Shown here: in pieces, positions 7,787-19,615 of the stretch | Layout of the letters: every line of letters begins with the position of its first letter | Position numbering within the stretch: the first letter of the stretch is position 1 | From: Sphingosinicella sp. BN140058 | GTDB lineage: Bacteria; Pseudomonadota; Alphaproteobacteria; Sphingomonadales; Sphingomonadaceae | Length of the DNA: 64,000 nucleotides | Direction of reading: 5' to 3' | Assembly: GCF_004135585.1 (NCBI RefSeq) | Contig: NZ_CP035502.1 | Coordinates: 62,001 to 126,000 of the forward strand | Position numbers and translations under genes: made by a program | The notes under the pieces: generated by a model | The model's database searches: none | Told to the model about the DNA's origin: nothing | Seen by the model: the letters and a program-made list of their open reading frames with translations, nothing else

Positions 7787-9202
7787 TTAGCTTCGAGCGG
7801 AGATTGCCCTCACGGCGAGCGCTCTTGGAATGACGAGCTGGCGCAGGAGGGTGGCGGTGTAGCTTCGATATCCACCATCAAGCCGAACGGCCAGAACGTC
7901 CGCTTGCTCTTGCACAGCAGGGTCGTTGAGCATGCGCATGAGCTCAGGAGCATCTACTCCGGCGAGGCAGACCAGGTTGTGATTGATCGGCATGACGCCG
8001 GCCGGGAGCAAGATCGGGCGCAAGCGCTTCGCAATCCGGGGGATGAGGACCGCGTCACGGTCGAGCGGGAGTTTCCCGTCGAAGCGCTCGGGCGGCAACC
8101 AGACAGGTGTGCGGCGGCCGCGCTTCGGCATTGCATCGAGACCGGCTTCGATGTGGGCGACGACGCAATCCTCGGGTCTCGCGCTGTCCGTCTTGAGGGC
8201 CCATCGCGAGTAGCCTTTGATGGTGTCGGTAGCGGGATCGATGTCCTCCGGCTCAACGCATGGGACGAGGCGCGCGGCCGGCAAATCGCCGCGGTCGCGG
8301 ACGTAGAAGATGCCTTCTGGCCCAAGCCAAGGCGCGAGTCGGATCTGCGCGAGATCACGAAGCGGGACGCCGTCGACGTCGGGAAGCTGTTCGATGCGGA
8401 ATGGCGCGGCGGTCAGCGGTCGTCCCGCAGCCGATGGAGTGAGAATGAGGCTGACGGGGTGAACGCGCGCCGGCGTACCTTTCGTGCGAGCTTTGGGTCG
8501 GTAGAAGGCCGAGGATGCGTCCAGCCGCTGGATGTCCAACACGGAATAGACACGGCCGATCCGCTCTCGAAGCTCAGCTGATCCGCTGTTGATCAGCCAG
8601 CGATCGGCGGTCACCAAGCCCATCCGCGCGGCGGGTGCAGCGATGTCCATAGCTCGTTGAAGATACGCGAACAGGAGATCTGCACGGGCGTGCGCTGGAA
8701 CGATCGCCTCGTAGTCGAGGCGATAGGGGCTGTCGGGTGGAAGGTGAGAAAGCAGGCGCCAATAAGGGGGATTGGCAGCGATGACGTCGAAGACCCCGAC
8801 GGGCACGGGAGAAAGGAGGAAGTCCTTCGTTTGAATGATCTGGTTTGCTGCTTCTATCGCAGCGGGCAGCGACCACCCGCGCCCGGTGAGGTGTTGCCGC
8901 ACGTTGACCCGCGCTGCGGTGGCCGCGCCAGGATGGATCTCATAGCCGCGTACACGAGTGGCTGCGGTGGCGACGTCGTTGGCGGCCAGGTTGAGCCGCG
9001 CTAGAGCCGAGACGACGAAGCCCCCGTTGCCGGCGCCGGGATCGAGGAGGCGGGATCCGGTGTTCGGCCAATCGAGGCGATCGAGCAGCGCCTCGATTTC
9101 GGGGACGGCCGTGTAGAAGGCTGTCCCCTGGTGGAGCTTGTCAATGTCCGCGGCGCGGCGATCGCCGGCGAGGTCGAGTTCGGCGAAAAGGGCGTGGGTC
9201 AA
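7787..9202 (-). CDS. N6-adenine DNA methyltransferase (Eco57I-like), orphan
   Basis: 471 residues. SAM-binding motif I is LLDPGAGNGGF at about residue 52, and catalytic motif IV is NPPYW at about residue 143, the N(D)PPY signature of amino-methyltransferases acting on adenine N6. The 250 residues after the catalytic core would hold the target-recognition region. The layout resembles Eco57I-type methylases but there is no nuclease domain and no restriction gene nearby, so it is probably a solitary methylase that protects or marks the element's DNA. Two other genes in this region encode PP-loop enzymes, which may belong to the same modification theme. Confidence 0.85.
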   Translation of the reverse strand: MTHALFAELDLAGDRRAADIDKLHQGTAFYTAVPEIEALLDRLDWPNTGSRLLDPGAGNGGFVVSALARLNLAANDVATAATRVRGYEIHPGAATAARVNVRQHLTGRGWSLPAAIEAANQIIQTKDFLLSPVPVGVFDVIAANPPYWRLLSHLPPDSPYRLDYEAIVPAHARADLLFAYLQRAMDIAAPAARMGLVTADRWLINSGSAELRERIGRVYSVLDIQRLDASSAFYRPKARTKGTPARVHPVSLILTPSAAGRPLTAAPFRIEQLPDVDGVPLRDLAQIRLAPWLGPEGIFYVRDRGDLPAARLVPCVEPEDIDPATDTIKGYSRWALKTDSARPEDCVVAHIEAGLDAMPKRGRRTPVWLPPERFDGKLPLDRDAVLIPRIAKRLRPILLPAGVMPINHNLVCLAGVDAPELMRMLNDPAVQEQADVLAVRLDGGYRSYTATLLRQLVIPRALAVRAISARS

Positions 9203-9224
9203 CGTTGTAGCTCCCCGGGAGAGG

Positions 9225-10034
9225 TTAAGCGGTTGGTCGCAGCGCTTCGACGTCTACCTTGCTGTCGCTGTGATCGTCTGCGCGGACCCAAGCGGCATTC
9301 TTGCCCGTGACCGCCGGTTCCAACCCGTTGATAACGGCTTCCAGATAGAAGCAGTCTGCGCTGCCGCGGTCCACCCAGCCGAATGCACTGCTCCAATAGA
9401 GAGGGTCTTCGGGATCGGCGTTGAAATCGCGGATCATGAACCGCTCGTCCTCAAAGACGGGAAGCCCTTCGCACGCAGTCTCGTCGGGATCGAAATCGAT
9501 CATCCAGGCACCAAGCTTCGTAGCGAGGACGAGCGCAGCTCGCATTTCGGCGGAGATGGCCGGGAGAGTGTCGACGGGATCAGTGGGAACGCGAACGAAG
9601 AAGCCGAAATCTTTCGGCCGGAGATAAAGGCCATTGTATTCGGCGAGAACGAGGCCCCGTGCGCCCTGAAGGACCGGATCGTTGTCAGGACCAAAACCAA
9701 GGGCACGCGTGATCGCGTCGCGCTCGGCCGCTCGGAGGTGAGCTGTGGACAGGTGGAGGATGGTCGAGGTGCGTGGCGGGGCGAACCCGTCCTTGTCGAT
9801 CTCGACGCTGGTTCCCTCGATCGAGAGACCGGCGTCAGGTCCCGCGTGGTCGTAGAGCTGGAGCAGGCACGCGCGCAGATTGGCGCCAGACGCGGCCCCA
9901 AGGAATTCATCGATCTCAAGCTGCACCTGGTCAGAGGCACGGTCGGCGTTGGCAGTCTGATAGGAGGCGACAGCTGCGGCATAGAGCTTTGCCGGGTCCT
10001 GGATTCGGACGTCGATGCTGACAGAGGCGTACAT
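9225..10034 (-). CDS. DUF5983-like protein
   Basis: 269 residues from ATG 10032-10034, which has the purine run AGAGAGAAGAA just upstream; an ATG nine codons earlier is possible. The C-terminal half resembles DUF5983: STAHLRAAERDAI, a FGFFVRVP strand, and LGAWMIDFDPDETACEGLPV. The resemblance is from memory of the family. The function of DUF5983 is unknown; members occur on plasmids and near anti-restriction and DNA-processing genes. The N-terminal 80 residues are predicted alpha/beta (MYASVSIDVRIQDPAKLYAA) and differ from it. It is cytoplasmic and follows the PP-loop gene with a 40-base gap. Confidence 0.6.
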   Translation of the reverse strand: MYASVSIDVRIQDPAKLYAAAVASYQTANADRASDQVQLEIDEFLGAASGANLRACLLQLYDHAGPDAGLSIEGTSVEIDKDGFAPPRTSTILHLSTAHLRAAERDAITRALGFGPDNDPVLQGARGLVLAEYNGLYLRPKDFGFFVRVPTDPVDTLPAISAEMRAALVLATKLGAWMIDFDPDETACEGLPVFEDERFMIRDFNADPEDPLYWSSAFGWVDRGSADCFYLEAVINGLEPAVTGKNAAWVRADDHSDSKVDVEALRPTA

Positions 10035-10074
10035 GCTATTTCTTCTCTCTTCGGTGGTCATCCACCACGGCGGT

Positions 10075-10980
10075 TCAAGCAGCCTTCTTCAAAGCGGTGA
10101 GCCTCAGGATCTCATCATCTGGGTTAGGCGGCAGAGGGCCTTGATGAGGAATAAGCTTCAGGGTGCCGTTCGCCTCACGAGAGGCCAGCTTTTCCTGGAG
10201 AGCCCAGGTAACCCAAGAACCTGGCCGCGTCTTGGTTGATTTGCGCCACAGTCCTTCGATGGTGGTCAGTCGCGGGCGCGCAATCTCCTCCAGTAGCAGA
10301 GCATGCATGAAGAGTTCTGGATAATGTGCATGCAGCCATATCAGCTCGCCTTGCTTTGATGCCGGACAGAAATAGCAGCTGGATTTTATAGGAAGCGGTA
10401 ACTTCTCGGCGAGGATGCTTTCCATGCAAGCGAGGCGATCCATGCCAAACTCCCTCAGTGGGTAGACATAGACGTACCTGTCGTCTTCTGACTTTCCCTC
10501 GCGGCGGGCATCTTTCACGCCGGCGTCGTAGCCTATCGCGCGAACAACCTTCAGGCCGTTTTTCCACGCCTCAAGAGCTGGTTCAAAGCCTGGCGCCTTG
10601 TTGGGTCCGCGGGAGCGCCCTTGCAGAAAGAGTTCTTGGATTTCGGCCTTAAATTTCAGGGAACACGACTTTCCGCCATAGGCCAACGAAGGGAGAACTG
10701 CGTTGGCTTCGCAGGCACCTTGGAGGGTGGAATATCGGCCATGATTGCCCTTGTACCGAACCTCGGTGACCCGAGGATATCCATGCTGCTCCAGCCAGTC
10801 GGAAAAGGTCTCGAGATAGGCGATCGTGGGAGGCTTCTCCCCACCTGTGTTTGCAAACAAAATGCATGGCATCGGGATGCCGCGCTTTACCATCTCGATG
10901 ATCATCGCAGTGGAGTCGACCCCAGCGCCGTACGCTGGAATTACAGGGGCGCGGAGATCGAGCGAATCCAAGGTGTACAT
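10075..10980 (-). CDS. PP-loop ATPase, PAPS-reductase-like family (first copy)
   Basis: 301 residues from ATG 10978-10980; the longer frame upstream is arginine-rich non-coding sequence. The PP-loop pyrophosphatase motif is YGAGVDSTAM at residues 17-26, a variant of SGGxDS. A Cys-rich CYFCPASKQGEL segment lies near 215. The family covers PAPS reductases, tRNA thiolases and DndC-type DNA sulfur-modification enzymes; all adenylate a substrate. Plasmid and phage members with this CxxCP motif are usually of unknown substrate. No DndA, DndB, DndD or DndE is present, so phosphorothioation cannot be claimed. A second, only distantly similar PP-loop gene lies at 11707-12780. Confidence 0.8.
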   Translation of the reverse strand: MYTLDSLDLRAPVIPAYGAGVDSTAMIIEMVKRGIPMPCILFANTGGEKPPTIAYLETFSDWLEQHGYPRVTEVRYKGNHGRYSTLQGACEANAVLPSLAYGGKSCSLKFKAEIQELFLQGRSRGPNKAPGFEPALEAWKNGLKVVRAIGYDAGVKDARREGKSEDDRYVYVYPLREFGMDRLACMESILAEKLPLPIKSSCYFCPASKQGELIWLHAHYPELFMHALLLEEIARPRLTTIEGLWRKSTKTRPGSWVTWALQEKLASREANGTLKLIPHQGPLPPNPDDEILRLTALKKAA

Positions 10981-11045
10981 AGGCGGCCTCTTCGGGCGCC
11001 GGCGAGCGTGGCGGGCGCTGTCAGCCGCACCCGCCGCAGGCGGTG

Positions 11046-11411
11046 TTAATCGTTGTCGTTGGTTTCGGCCGGCAGGGTGACGGCTTCGGGGCCGCCGAGA
11101 ACCTGGTCGACGTAGAAGTCGATGCGCCATGCTTTCGCCGGGCCATCTTCGTAAGGCGCAGCCCCGCTGCAGAAGCCGTCTTCAACCTGCTTGGCGATTC
11201 CATCGAGCTCGTGCTGCTCGAAGACGACCGACGGTGACTTTCGCAGCTTCCACTCGGGGACGATCCCTTGGCGGGCTCCGGAGCGAAGAAGGACGGCGAC
11301 TCGGTCCAGGACCTCGGGCGCGGGTGTCTGGGTTATGAGGACACCGCGGCGGCCGGTCTCGGCAATCGCTGCAATGACATCGATCCTGTTGGCGTAACGT
11401 GCGAGGCTCAT
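11046..11411 (-). CDS. Hypothetical protein, 121 aa
   Basis: The start is ATG 11409-11411 (MSLARYANRIDVIAAIAETG); the extra 49 codons upstream are arginine-rich and unlikely to be coding. It is a soluble protein I do not recognise, beginning like an alpha/beta unit and ending with a probable strand-rich part (WRIDFYVDQVLGGPEAVTLP). It sits directly upstream of the first PP-loop gene and may be cotranscribed with it. Upstream are two direct copies of TGTGGATCTTTC (11490 and 11520) and a TATAAT at 11557-11562 on the coding strand, so this may be the first gene of the transcript. Confidence 0.6.
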   Translation of the reverse strand: MSLARYANRIDVIAAIAETGRRGVLITQTPAPEVLDRVAVLLRSGARQGIVPEWKLRKSPSVVFEQHELDGIAKQVEDGFCSGAAPYEDGPAKAWRIDFYVDQVLGGPEAVTLPAETNDND

Positions 11412-11489
11412 TGTTCGGCTCCGGTGAGAAGCTGGTTGTTGAATGCCCGAGTTTCTCCGGAGCCGGCGCGACACTCTGTCGGCCGGTGT

Positions 11490-11562
11490 TGTGGATCTTT
11501 CGGGCGGAGCGCGCCAGTTTGTGGATCTTTCCAGCAAGCGACACGACCTTGGCACCATTATA
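11490..11562 (-). promoter_or_regulatory. Likely promoter region with two direct repeats
   Basis: On the minus strand a perfect TATAAT lies at 11557-11562. Downstream of it are two copies of GAAAGATCCACA at 11490-11501 and 11520-11531, spaced 30 bases, which are well placed for an operator. No convincing -35 element was found. The remaining sequence between 11412 and 11706 shows no gene. Confidence 0.4.
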
Positions 11563-11706
11563 GAGGTGAAGTGGTTTTTTTGCTGTAAAGCTGGAAGTTC
11601 GCTGTCGTTGCAGCTTCGCTCCTACGGAGTTTTCCTTCCACCCTCCTGCGACGCCATTGCGTCGTTCAGACTGAGCGTGCGGCGATTGGGAGCGACTTAG
11701 GACCGA

Positions 11707-12780
11707 CTAGTTCGGGCCGGCGTTCTCGCCGTAAGCGCCTCGGGGGAGCGTCCACCGATCAAGGATGATCGCTTCGGAATACTCGGTGGACAGTGCCAGC
11801 TGCACGGTTTGCGGATCAAGCTCGAAGGGCAAGCCTTGGTCCGCGACCTGGTCGATGGTAGCTCCACGACGGATCGTGTGGCCGAACTGTGTTTCGAGGT
11901 CGGCGAATTCTCGGAACCGCACCGGCATGATCTTGCGAAGTGTCGCAAGGTGCGATTTGCCAGAGAACACACAGAACGCGCAGGAAGCACGCGCCCAACC
12001 GAGGTGATAGCACGGGTGAGCGTTGACGCGGTGCCGTTCGATGATCTCCCAGACCCGTTGCTCTGACCAGCCATGGATAGGGCGCCAGTGGTGGACGACA
12101 CGCCGGGCGATGGGACCGGGAGCGTGGTTCCGGTGGAGCTCAAACGTCTGGTACTTGGACCGGGAGGCAGACTCTTGAGCGCGCTCGCCGGTGACCACGA
12201 GGATACGGCGCCCTTGGAAACGGCTTTGGTTTGCGATCGCCGCTGCGAAGACGTCGATCTTGCCAATTGAGCTGCACCACCTGGTGCGCAGGTCGGCCGC
12301 GAGAGCCGGCCAGCGCAGGCGAGAGTCGATCTTACCGCGCAAACCACCGGCTGTTCCAACGCCGTCGGGCGTTTCGAACATAACTGGGGCGAGGCGGTCA
12401 TTATCCTTGAGCAGCTCCCGCTTGAGCCCGCCAACCCGCCAAGAGTGATAAATCATCAGCCCAAAGGCGGCGGCGAAAGCATCGCAGTAGGCGGCCGTGA
12501 CGGGCCAGTCGAAGAACGTTCCCTCGTCGTGTCCGTCGATGTCGTGATGCCAGAGCTCCGGCCGGACGCCTTGATCCAGGAGGTGGAGAACGCACGCGAC
12601 GCTGTCTTTACCACCGGAGAACGCGACAATAACGTCGTCGTAGCTGGCGAGGTCGGGCTCTAGAAGTCCGTCGATGCCGGCCGCCCGGCTTATCGCAACG
12701 CCGGGGTGCTGTCGCACATCGAGCACGTCCAGATCACGCGATGGAAGATCGCTTTCGGCGAAAAGGCTGAACTGATCCAT
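11707..12780 (-). CDS. PP-loop ATPase, PAPS-reductase/DndC-like (second copy)
   Basis: 357 residues. The classical PP-loop SGGKDS is at residues 55-60 after a beta strand (DDVIVAF), followed by conserved LWHHDIDGHDEG. A CAFCVFSG cysteine pair near residue 270 resembles the cysteines of DndC and related enzymes, which may bind an Fe-S cluster. An R-rich SRSKYQTFELHRN segment follows a GERAQESASR motif typical of this family. It probably adenylates an unknown substrate in the cytoplasm. It lies in the same orientation as the methyltransferases and the other PP-loop gene. No sulfur-donor desulfurase or Dnd partner is present. Confidence 0.85.
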   Translation of the reverse strand: MDQFSLFAESDLPSRDLDVLDVRQHPGVAISRAAGIDGLLEPDLASYDDVIVAFSGGKDSVACVLHLLDQGVRPELWHHDIDGHDEGTFFDWPVTAAYCDAFAAAFGLMIYHSWRVGGLKRELLKDNDRLAPVMFETPDGVGTAGGLRGKIDSRLRWPALAADLRTRWCSSIGKIDVFAAAIANQSRFQGRRILVVTGERAQESASRSKYQTFELHRNHAPGPIARRVVHHWRPIHGWSEQRVWEIIERHRVNAHPCYHLGWARASCAFCVFSGKSHLATLRKIMPVRFREFADLETQFGHTIRRGATIDQVADQGLPFELDPQTVQLALSTEYSEAIILDRWTLPRGAYGENAGPN

Positions 12781-12834
12781 CGGTGAACGTCTCCGCCGCA
12801 GGCGTCGTCAGGAACCCATTTCCTCACGCTCGCA

Positions 12835-13344
12835 CTATCGGAGCGAAGCAATCCTTGAGGCATACATGGAGAGCGATGAATCGCTATGCTCGCCGAGCTC
12901 GACATGAAGATATTCGGGGAGGCGACGCGGCTGCTGGGAGTCGAAGATCCGGACGACCTTCTTCGAGTCCTGGTCAAAGAGGCATGCGGTGGCCATTTCG
13001 AACCCTCGAAGGGCTAGGCCGTCAATCTGCCTCTCGTCGTTGTACGCCGCGATCCGGCGGGAGGGGAGAAGGCGCGCGGCCGCGGAGAGAACGTCAACTT
13101 CGCTGGCGTTCCATAGGATCGTGATGGTGGCGTCAACCGTGCTGCGCGTCATCTGGGCGCCGGAAAGCGCCGCAATCGAGTGGAAGATGCGCAGTTCGAT
13201 CGGAGAACAGACTAGGTCGCTCGGCCCCAAACCGAGGGAATTCATGACGGCCCAATGAAGCCGCGCGATGCCGTGGGGGCAATGAGCTCCCAGATGCGAT
13301 GCGAACGACCGCTGAGAGGCCATGACAGTCGAAAGCGCGTTCAT
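12835..13344 (-). CDS. Hypothetical protein, 169 aa
   Basis: Not recognised. It is a mostly helical soluble protein with a possible winged-helix stretch (SPIELRIFHSIAALSGAQMT, then a run to NASEVDVLSAAARLLPSRRI) at about 47-110 and a short beta C-terminal tail. An in-frame stop (TGA) lies two codons upstream of the ATG, so the start cannot move upstream. The box CAGGGAAAATTCTGGATC at 13543-13560 (minus strand) lies about 200 bases before the start and may be its promoter region. It ends 54 bases before the second PP-loop gene, so the two may be cotranscribed. Confidence 0.55.
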   Translation of the reverse strand: MNALSTVMASQRSFASHLGAHCPHGIARLHWAVMNSLGLGPSDLVCSPIELRIFHSIAALSGAQMTRSTVDATITILWNASEVDVLSAAARLLPSRRIAAYNDERQIDGLALRGFEMATACLFDQDSKKVVRIFDSQQPRRLPEYLHVELGEHSDSSLSMYASRIASLR

Positions 13345-13577
13345 GGCTTGTCACACCGGCGCGGCGCGGCAATGCCGAGATGCCCATCGAGAGCGCCCGG
13401 CGAAGCCAGCACTGAGACGCGATCATTAGATGCGGCAGGCCGCTGATACAGTTCCACGGAACCCCCTGAGTGAGCGTCATTTGTTGCTCTCAGAAGGGAT
13501 ATTAGCGCTCGGAGAAGATCCGTCCATCAGTTTTGCAAAAGATCCAGAATTTTCCCTGACGCGCTCGTATCGGGGGT

Positions 13578-14396
13578 TTACGCGGCGAGGGCGAGACCTC
13601 GTTGATCACCATCGTCGAAGGCTGTCATGAGGCGGCGGCGATGCGCAGCATCGAAGTCGCAGAGGGCGATTTCGGTCTTGATTTTCGTGCCCCTCCATAG
13701 GTTGTCGGCGAACGAGGTGTCGATACCAAGGTTTGGGAGGATCTCGATGCCGGTCTCATCGACGAACTTCTGGTATGCGTCGTACGCGAAGTCCAGGGGC
13801 GCCTTACGCTCGTCGGTCGGCCTGCGAGGCGCCGAGGCGAGCGGAAGTATGAATGCGCCGGCTCGCGCGTAGTCTGCCGCCAGATCCATGACCGCATATT
13901 CCTGTTTGCGCCCGGTGTACCGCGGCCCGGTTCCCGAGGCGGTGTTCCTTGCGCCGAACGGGGGATTGCTGATCGCGAAGTCGAAGCGTTCTCCAGCGAG
14001 CTGGGCCTGGACGGCGGGGTCGAAGATCGACCCGCAGATCACCGTGGCGTCGGGCAGCAGACGGCGAGCGATCTCGCAGTATGCCGGATTGAGTTCGACC
14101 AGCGTGAAGTCGTGTCGACCATTGTGCTGGTGGTAGACGCGCGCGGCAGCCGAGAGGACGCCGATGCCAGCGCAAAGGTCTAACACCCGGCCGCCATCCG
14201 GGACCTCGAGTGCGAAGGTGATCGCGAGGTCCCAGGGGGTGAAGAAGGCCGAATGGGCGGAGTTCGCGTGGGTCGCGCCTTCGTGATAGCCGTCAGCGAC
14301 GTCGATGATGTCGTCACTGCTAAGCGTCTTCTCGGACGCGACGAGAGACATGGCCCTGTCGTGGGCCTTGAGTTCAGCGTGGGTAAGCTTTGCCAT
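13578..14396 (-). CDS. SAM-dependent DNA methyltransferase, adenine type
   Basis: 272 residues from ATG 14394-14396 (MAKLTHAELK); the 12 upstream codons are not needed. Motif I is VLDLCAGIGVLSAAA near residue 72, the acidic strand after it is FTLVELNP, and motif IV is ISNPPFG near residue 145, pointing to N6-adenine or a related amino group as target. A helical N-terminal 60 residues precede the catalytic core. It is small for a DNA methylase with its own recognition domain, so specificity is unclear, and a non-DNA target (RNA or protein glutamine, which can also use NPPF/Y) cannot be excluded. No restriction enzyme is nearby. Confidence 0.75.
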   Translation of the reverse strand: MAKLTHAELKAHDRAMSLVASEKTLSSDDIIDVADGYHEGATHANSAHSAFFTPWDLAITFALEVPDGGRVLDLCAGIGVLSAAARVYHQHNGRHDFTLVELNPAYCEIARRLLPDATVICGSIFDPAVQAQLAGERFDFAISNPPFGARNTASGTGPRYTGRKQEYAVMDLAADYARAGAFILPLASAPRRPTDERKAPLDFAYDAYQKFVDETGIEILPNLGIDTSFADNLWRGTKIKTEIALCDFDAAHRRRLMTAFDDGDQRGLALAA

Positions 14397-14508
14397 GGGG
14401 TTCCTCGTGCGCGCGCCCCATTTCATCCTCATGGAGCCTCTACGAGGATCTTCCCTTTTGAAGGTCGGGCCGACGCGTGGCGTCGGCCGGATTGGCTTTT
14501 GAAACGGA

Positions 14509-15072
14509 TCAGCAGCCCCAACTGCAGGAGATCTTCGAGCCCCCGGCGACTCCGTCGATCTGGATCGCGCCGCCGCACGGATGTTGGTCCTCGGGCAGTG
14601 CGCGATATTCTCGGGCGATCGGGATTGCGGCGTTGAGCTTGGACTGCAGCGCGCTTTGGACCTGCGCTGGTGTGTCGGCGAAGATCAGCTCACGGTACCA
14701 GCTGCCGTCAGCCTCCTCGAGCTCTATGGAGCGAGTCTGCACGGCTGTGAGGCGCAGCCCGTTCCAGATGGTGCCAGCGGGCGCTGCAAGGGTCTTGGTG
14801 ATGACCGTGGTTCTATCGTCGGGCTTGGTTCGGCTCGCTTGCGGCTTCACGGTGGTTCCGTCGGGGAGCAGGATCGATTGGGGCTGATCGGGTTCGTAGG
14901 ATCCGATAGCCTCAAAGAGGGCCGAAGACTGCGGGGTGAAAATGCAGGCCTCGGCACTCTCGAAATCAGTGAGTCCGTCGAGCCCGACCTTGGCCGCAGG
15001 TGCCGGCGGCGCTCCGTAGCCGATCGAGCTCATGGCCAGCGCCGCGGCAACGAAAGGGTAAAGGTGCTTCAT
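14509..15072 (-). CDS. Secreted protein with signal peptide, 187 aa
   Basis: The N-terminus MKHLYPFVAAALAMSSIGYGAPPAPA is a clear Sec signal peptide with cleavage expected near residue 26. The mature part has three cysteines near its end (HPCGG, then SCSWGC) that could form disulfides, fitting the periplasm. No family is recognised. The start codon overlaps the end of tmk by four bases (ATGA), so an envelope protein is cotranslated with nucleotide-metabolism genes, an odd pairing. Confidence 0.7.
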   Translation of the reverse strand: MKHLYPFVAAALAMSSIGYGAPPAPAAKVGLDGLTDFESAEACIFTPQSSALFEAIGSYEPDQPQSILLPDGTTVKPQASRTKPDDRTTVITKTLAAPAGTIWNGLRLTAVQTRSIELEEADGSWYRELIFADTPAQVQSALQSKLNAAIPIAREYRALPEDQHPCGGAIQIDGVAGGSKISCSWGC

Positions 15073-15755
15073 GGTGATGTCTCCATTCGTTGAGATCCAC
15101 TCGTCGGTCGGGCAGCGCCGTTCGAGAGGTGGTTGATGATGACTTCATAGGCTGATCGGGCGACGGTTTCCGGGTCAGCGGCGCCGTCGATCGTGGCGTA
15201 TGCGTTGTCGAGGAGGCGCCCGCATGCCTGGAACTTTGCAGCAGCGGCGACGTCGAAGGCGTCGTCATATTCTTCGAAGCGATCTGCGGGCGCTCCGGCG
15301 CGCAGGCTCATTCGCTGTCGACGCACGCTCAGAGGCGCTTCGAAATAGATGCTGAGGTCTGGGCGAGCGTCGTCGCAAAACAGCCGATGAGCTGCGAGGA
15401 TCAGATCATCGGATCCATTCGAGCTGCCGTCGGCATCGAGCGACTGAAAGACGTAGCTCGACGCGATGAAGCGATCGCATAGGACGATGCGGCCGGCGGC
15501 GAGATTAGGGCGGATGGTTTCTTCAAGGTGGGACCGTCGCGCCGCGTTGAACAGGCAGAGCTGAGTGGTCGTATCCATCCGATTGCTGGAATCGAGAAGA
15601 AGGGCTCTGATCTGCTCCGCGAGCGGGCTCCCGCCCGGCTCGCGCGTTTCGACAACCTCCTGGCCGTCGTTGCGCAGCATCGTCGCCACGGCCCGAAGGG
15701 CGCTGCTCTTCCCAGCGGCGTTCGGCCCATCGAATACCACCCAGCACCCGCTCAC
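15069..15755 (-). CDS. tmk: Thymidylate kinase
   Basis: Converts dTMP to dTDP with ATP, in the pathway to dTTP. 228 residues from GTG 15753-15755, which overlaps the upstream stop by four bases (GTGA). P-loop FDGPNAAGKSS is near the N-terminus, the DR motif is CDRFIASSYVFQ near 99, and the LID region carries RAGAPADRFEEYDD. The length matches the family (about 210). It is in an operon with a zinc-ribbon protein upstream and a secreted protein downstream, and close to ligA and rnhB. Chromosomes already encode Tmk, so this is probably an extra, element-borne copy that works with NrdAB at 31-34 kb. Confidence 0.9.
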   Translation of the reverse strand: MSGCWVVFDGPNAAGKSSALRAVATMLRNDGQEVVETREPGGSPLAEQIRALLLDSSNRMDTTTQLCLFNAARRSHLEETIRPNLAAGRIVLCDRFIASSYVFQSLDADGSSNGSDDLILAAHRLFCDDARPDLSIYFEAPLSVRRQRMSLRAGAPADRFEEYDDAFDVAAAAKFQACGRLLDNAYATIDGAADPETVARSAYEVIINHLSNGAARPTSGSQRMETSP

Positions 15756-16291
15756 AGCGGCTCCTCGGACGATAGCTCCGCCAGGAGCAGTTGGGTACCG
15801 GGTGCGGGTCCCGTGAGAGTGGGAGCTTCCGCTCGAAAGAGGTCCACAACGCGAGGCCAGTTCGCGGCGAGCCAGCCCCACTTGGGGTCCGCCGAGAGTT
15901 CGGACATCCGCTCGGTCCATTCCGGAACGTGCTCGAGGAGGCGGATACACCTGCGGAGGGCGCTTAGGTCATCCGGCACGCACAGCCCCTCGGTAGAGCC
16001 TGAGAGGAAGTAGCGGTAAAGCGAAACGGCGGAGGCGCCGATCTCGGCGCGGTCGTGCCAGTTCGCGGCCCGGACGTCAGCCGGTCCGTCGATCCGAAGA
16101 GCCATATCCTCTTCCTGGCTCAGATTGGCGCCAATCCCAAGTTGGCCGGTGCCGGCACCGCAACTTGGGCAACGAACTTCGTAGAGAGCGGCAACCCACT
16201 CTTCGACGGGAACATTCGTCGGGAGCTCTGTACGGAAGGCGGTGTTGCAGGACTTGCAACGGCAGAGATTGCTCGTGGTTTGCGGTGCCAT
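15752..16291 (-). CDS. Zinc-ribbon protein, 179 aa
   Basis: The N-terminal 45 residues contain two Cys pairs, CRCKSC and RCPSCGAG, in the spacing of a zinc ribbon. The rest is helical with many Trp residues (HVPEWTERMSELSADPKWGW) and no known domain. It overlaps tmk by four bases and follows ligA by 18 bases, so it belongs to the ligA-tmk transcript. It may be a small nucleic-acid or protein-binding adaptor. I do not know the family. Confidence 0.7.
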   Translation of the reverse strand: MAPQTTSNLCRCKSCNTAFRTELPTNVPVEEWVAALYEVRCPSCGAGTGQLGIGANLSQEEDMALRIDGPADVRAANWHDRAEIGASAVSLYRYFLSGSTEGLCVPDDLSALRRCIRLLEHVPEWTERMSELSADPKWGWLAANWPRVVDLFRAEAPTLTGPAPGTQLLLAELSSEEPL

Positions 16292-16309
16292 CTGGGTCTG
16301 CCCTATTGA

Positions 16310-19099
<2,790 letters not shown>

Positions 19100-19100
<1 letters not shown>

Positions 19101-19615
19101 CAGGCAATCTCGGCTGCTGGCGGAGAAAGGTACGGACGGATGATAGCCTCAAGTGCCGGGACCGTTAAGACGCGGTGTGAGTGGATCCGAAGGGTTGCGA
19201 TGCCGGCTGCGGCTGGAAGCGTATCCCGTGCTGCGTCTGCTCGTTCGCGACCGCGATGCGATGTGTCGTCGAGCTCAACGAGGAGGCGCACATTGCTCGA
19301 ACTGTCGACAAGCGCGAAGTCACAGTGCTTCTGCGAGATGCGATTTCGAGTTGCTTGCCGGATTGTTTTGGGCGTGGACGGAGCGACCTGAAGAAACGCT
19401 TGGAAGCTCACCTGGGGGAAGATGTGAATATCTTCGAATGCTGAGACGGCCTCGGACAGCTTTTCGATGAAGGCGAGCTCGTTGGGGGTAAGGATGGGCT
19501 TGGCCTGGAGCGGCGCGCCCATCGCTGGCGGCTTGATGAAGCGCTTGAAAAGCAGAATCAGCAGGAGGGCGCCGCCGATGGCAACAACCGGCACGAGCAA
19601 CTCAATGGGGAACAT
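19100..19615 (-). CDS. Membrane-anchored DUF2726-like protein
   Basis: 171 residues from ATG 19613-19615 (AAGG eight bases upstream); an ATG at 19654 has no ribosome site. Residues 1-27 contain one membrane helix (LLVPVVAIGGALLLILLFKR). The cytoplasmic domain resembles DUF2726, a restriction-endonuclease-like fold: ILTPNELAFIEKLSEAV, RISQKHCDFALVDSSSN, LLVELDDTSHR and AAGIATLRI fit the D-ExD/K pattern. These proteins may be membrane-tethered nucleases, but activity is not shown. It is translationally coupled to rnhB. Confidence 0.7.

Noticed and set aside
10075-12780. DND phosphorothioation system
   Set aside because: The PP-loop genes resemble DndC, but DndA, B, D and E are absent.
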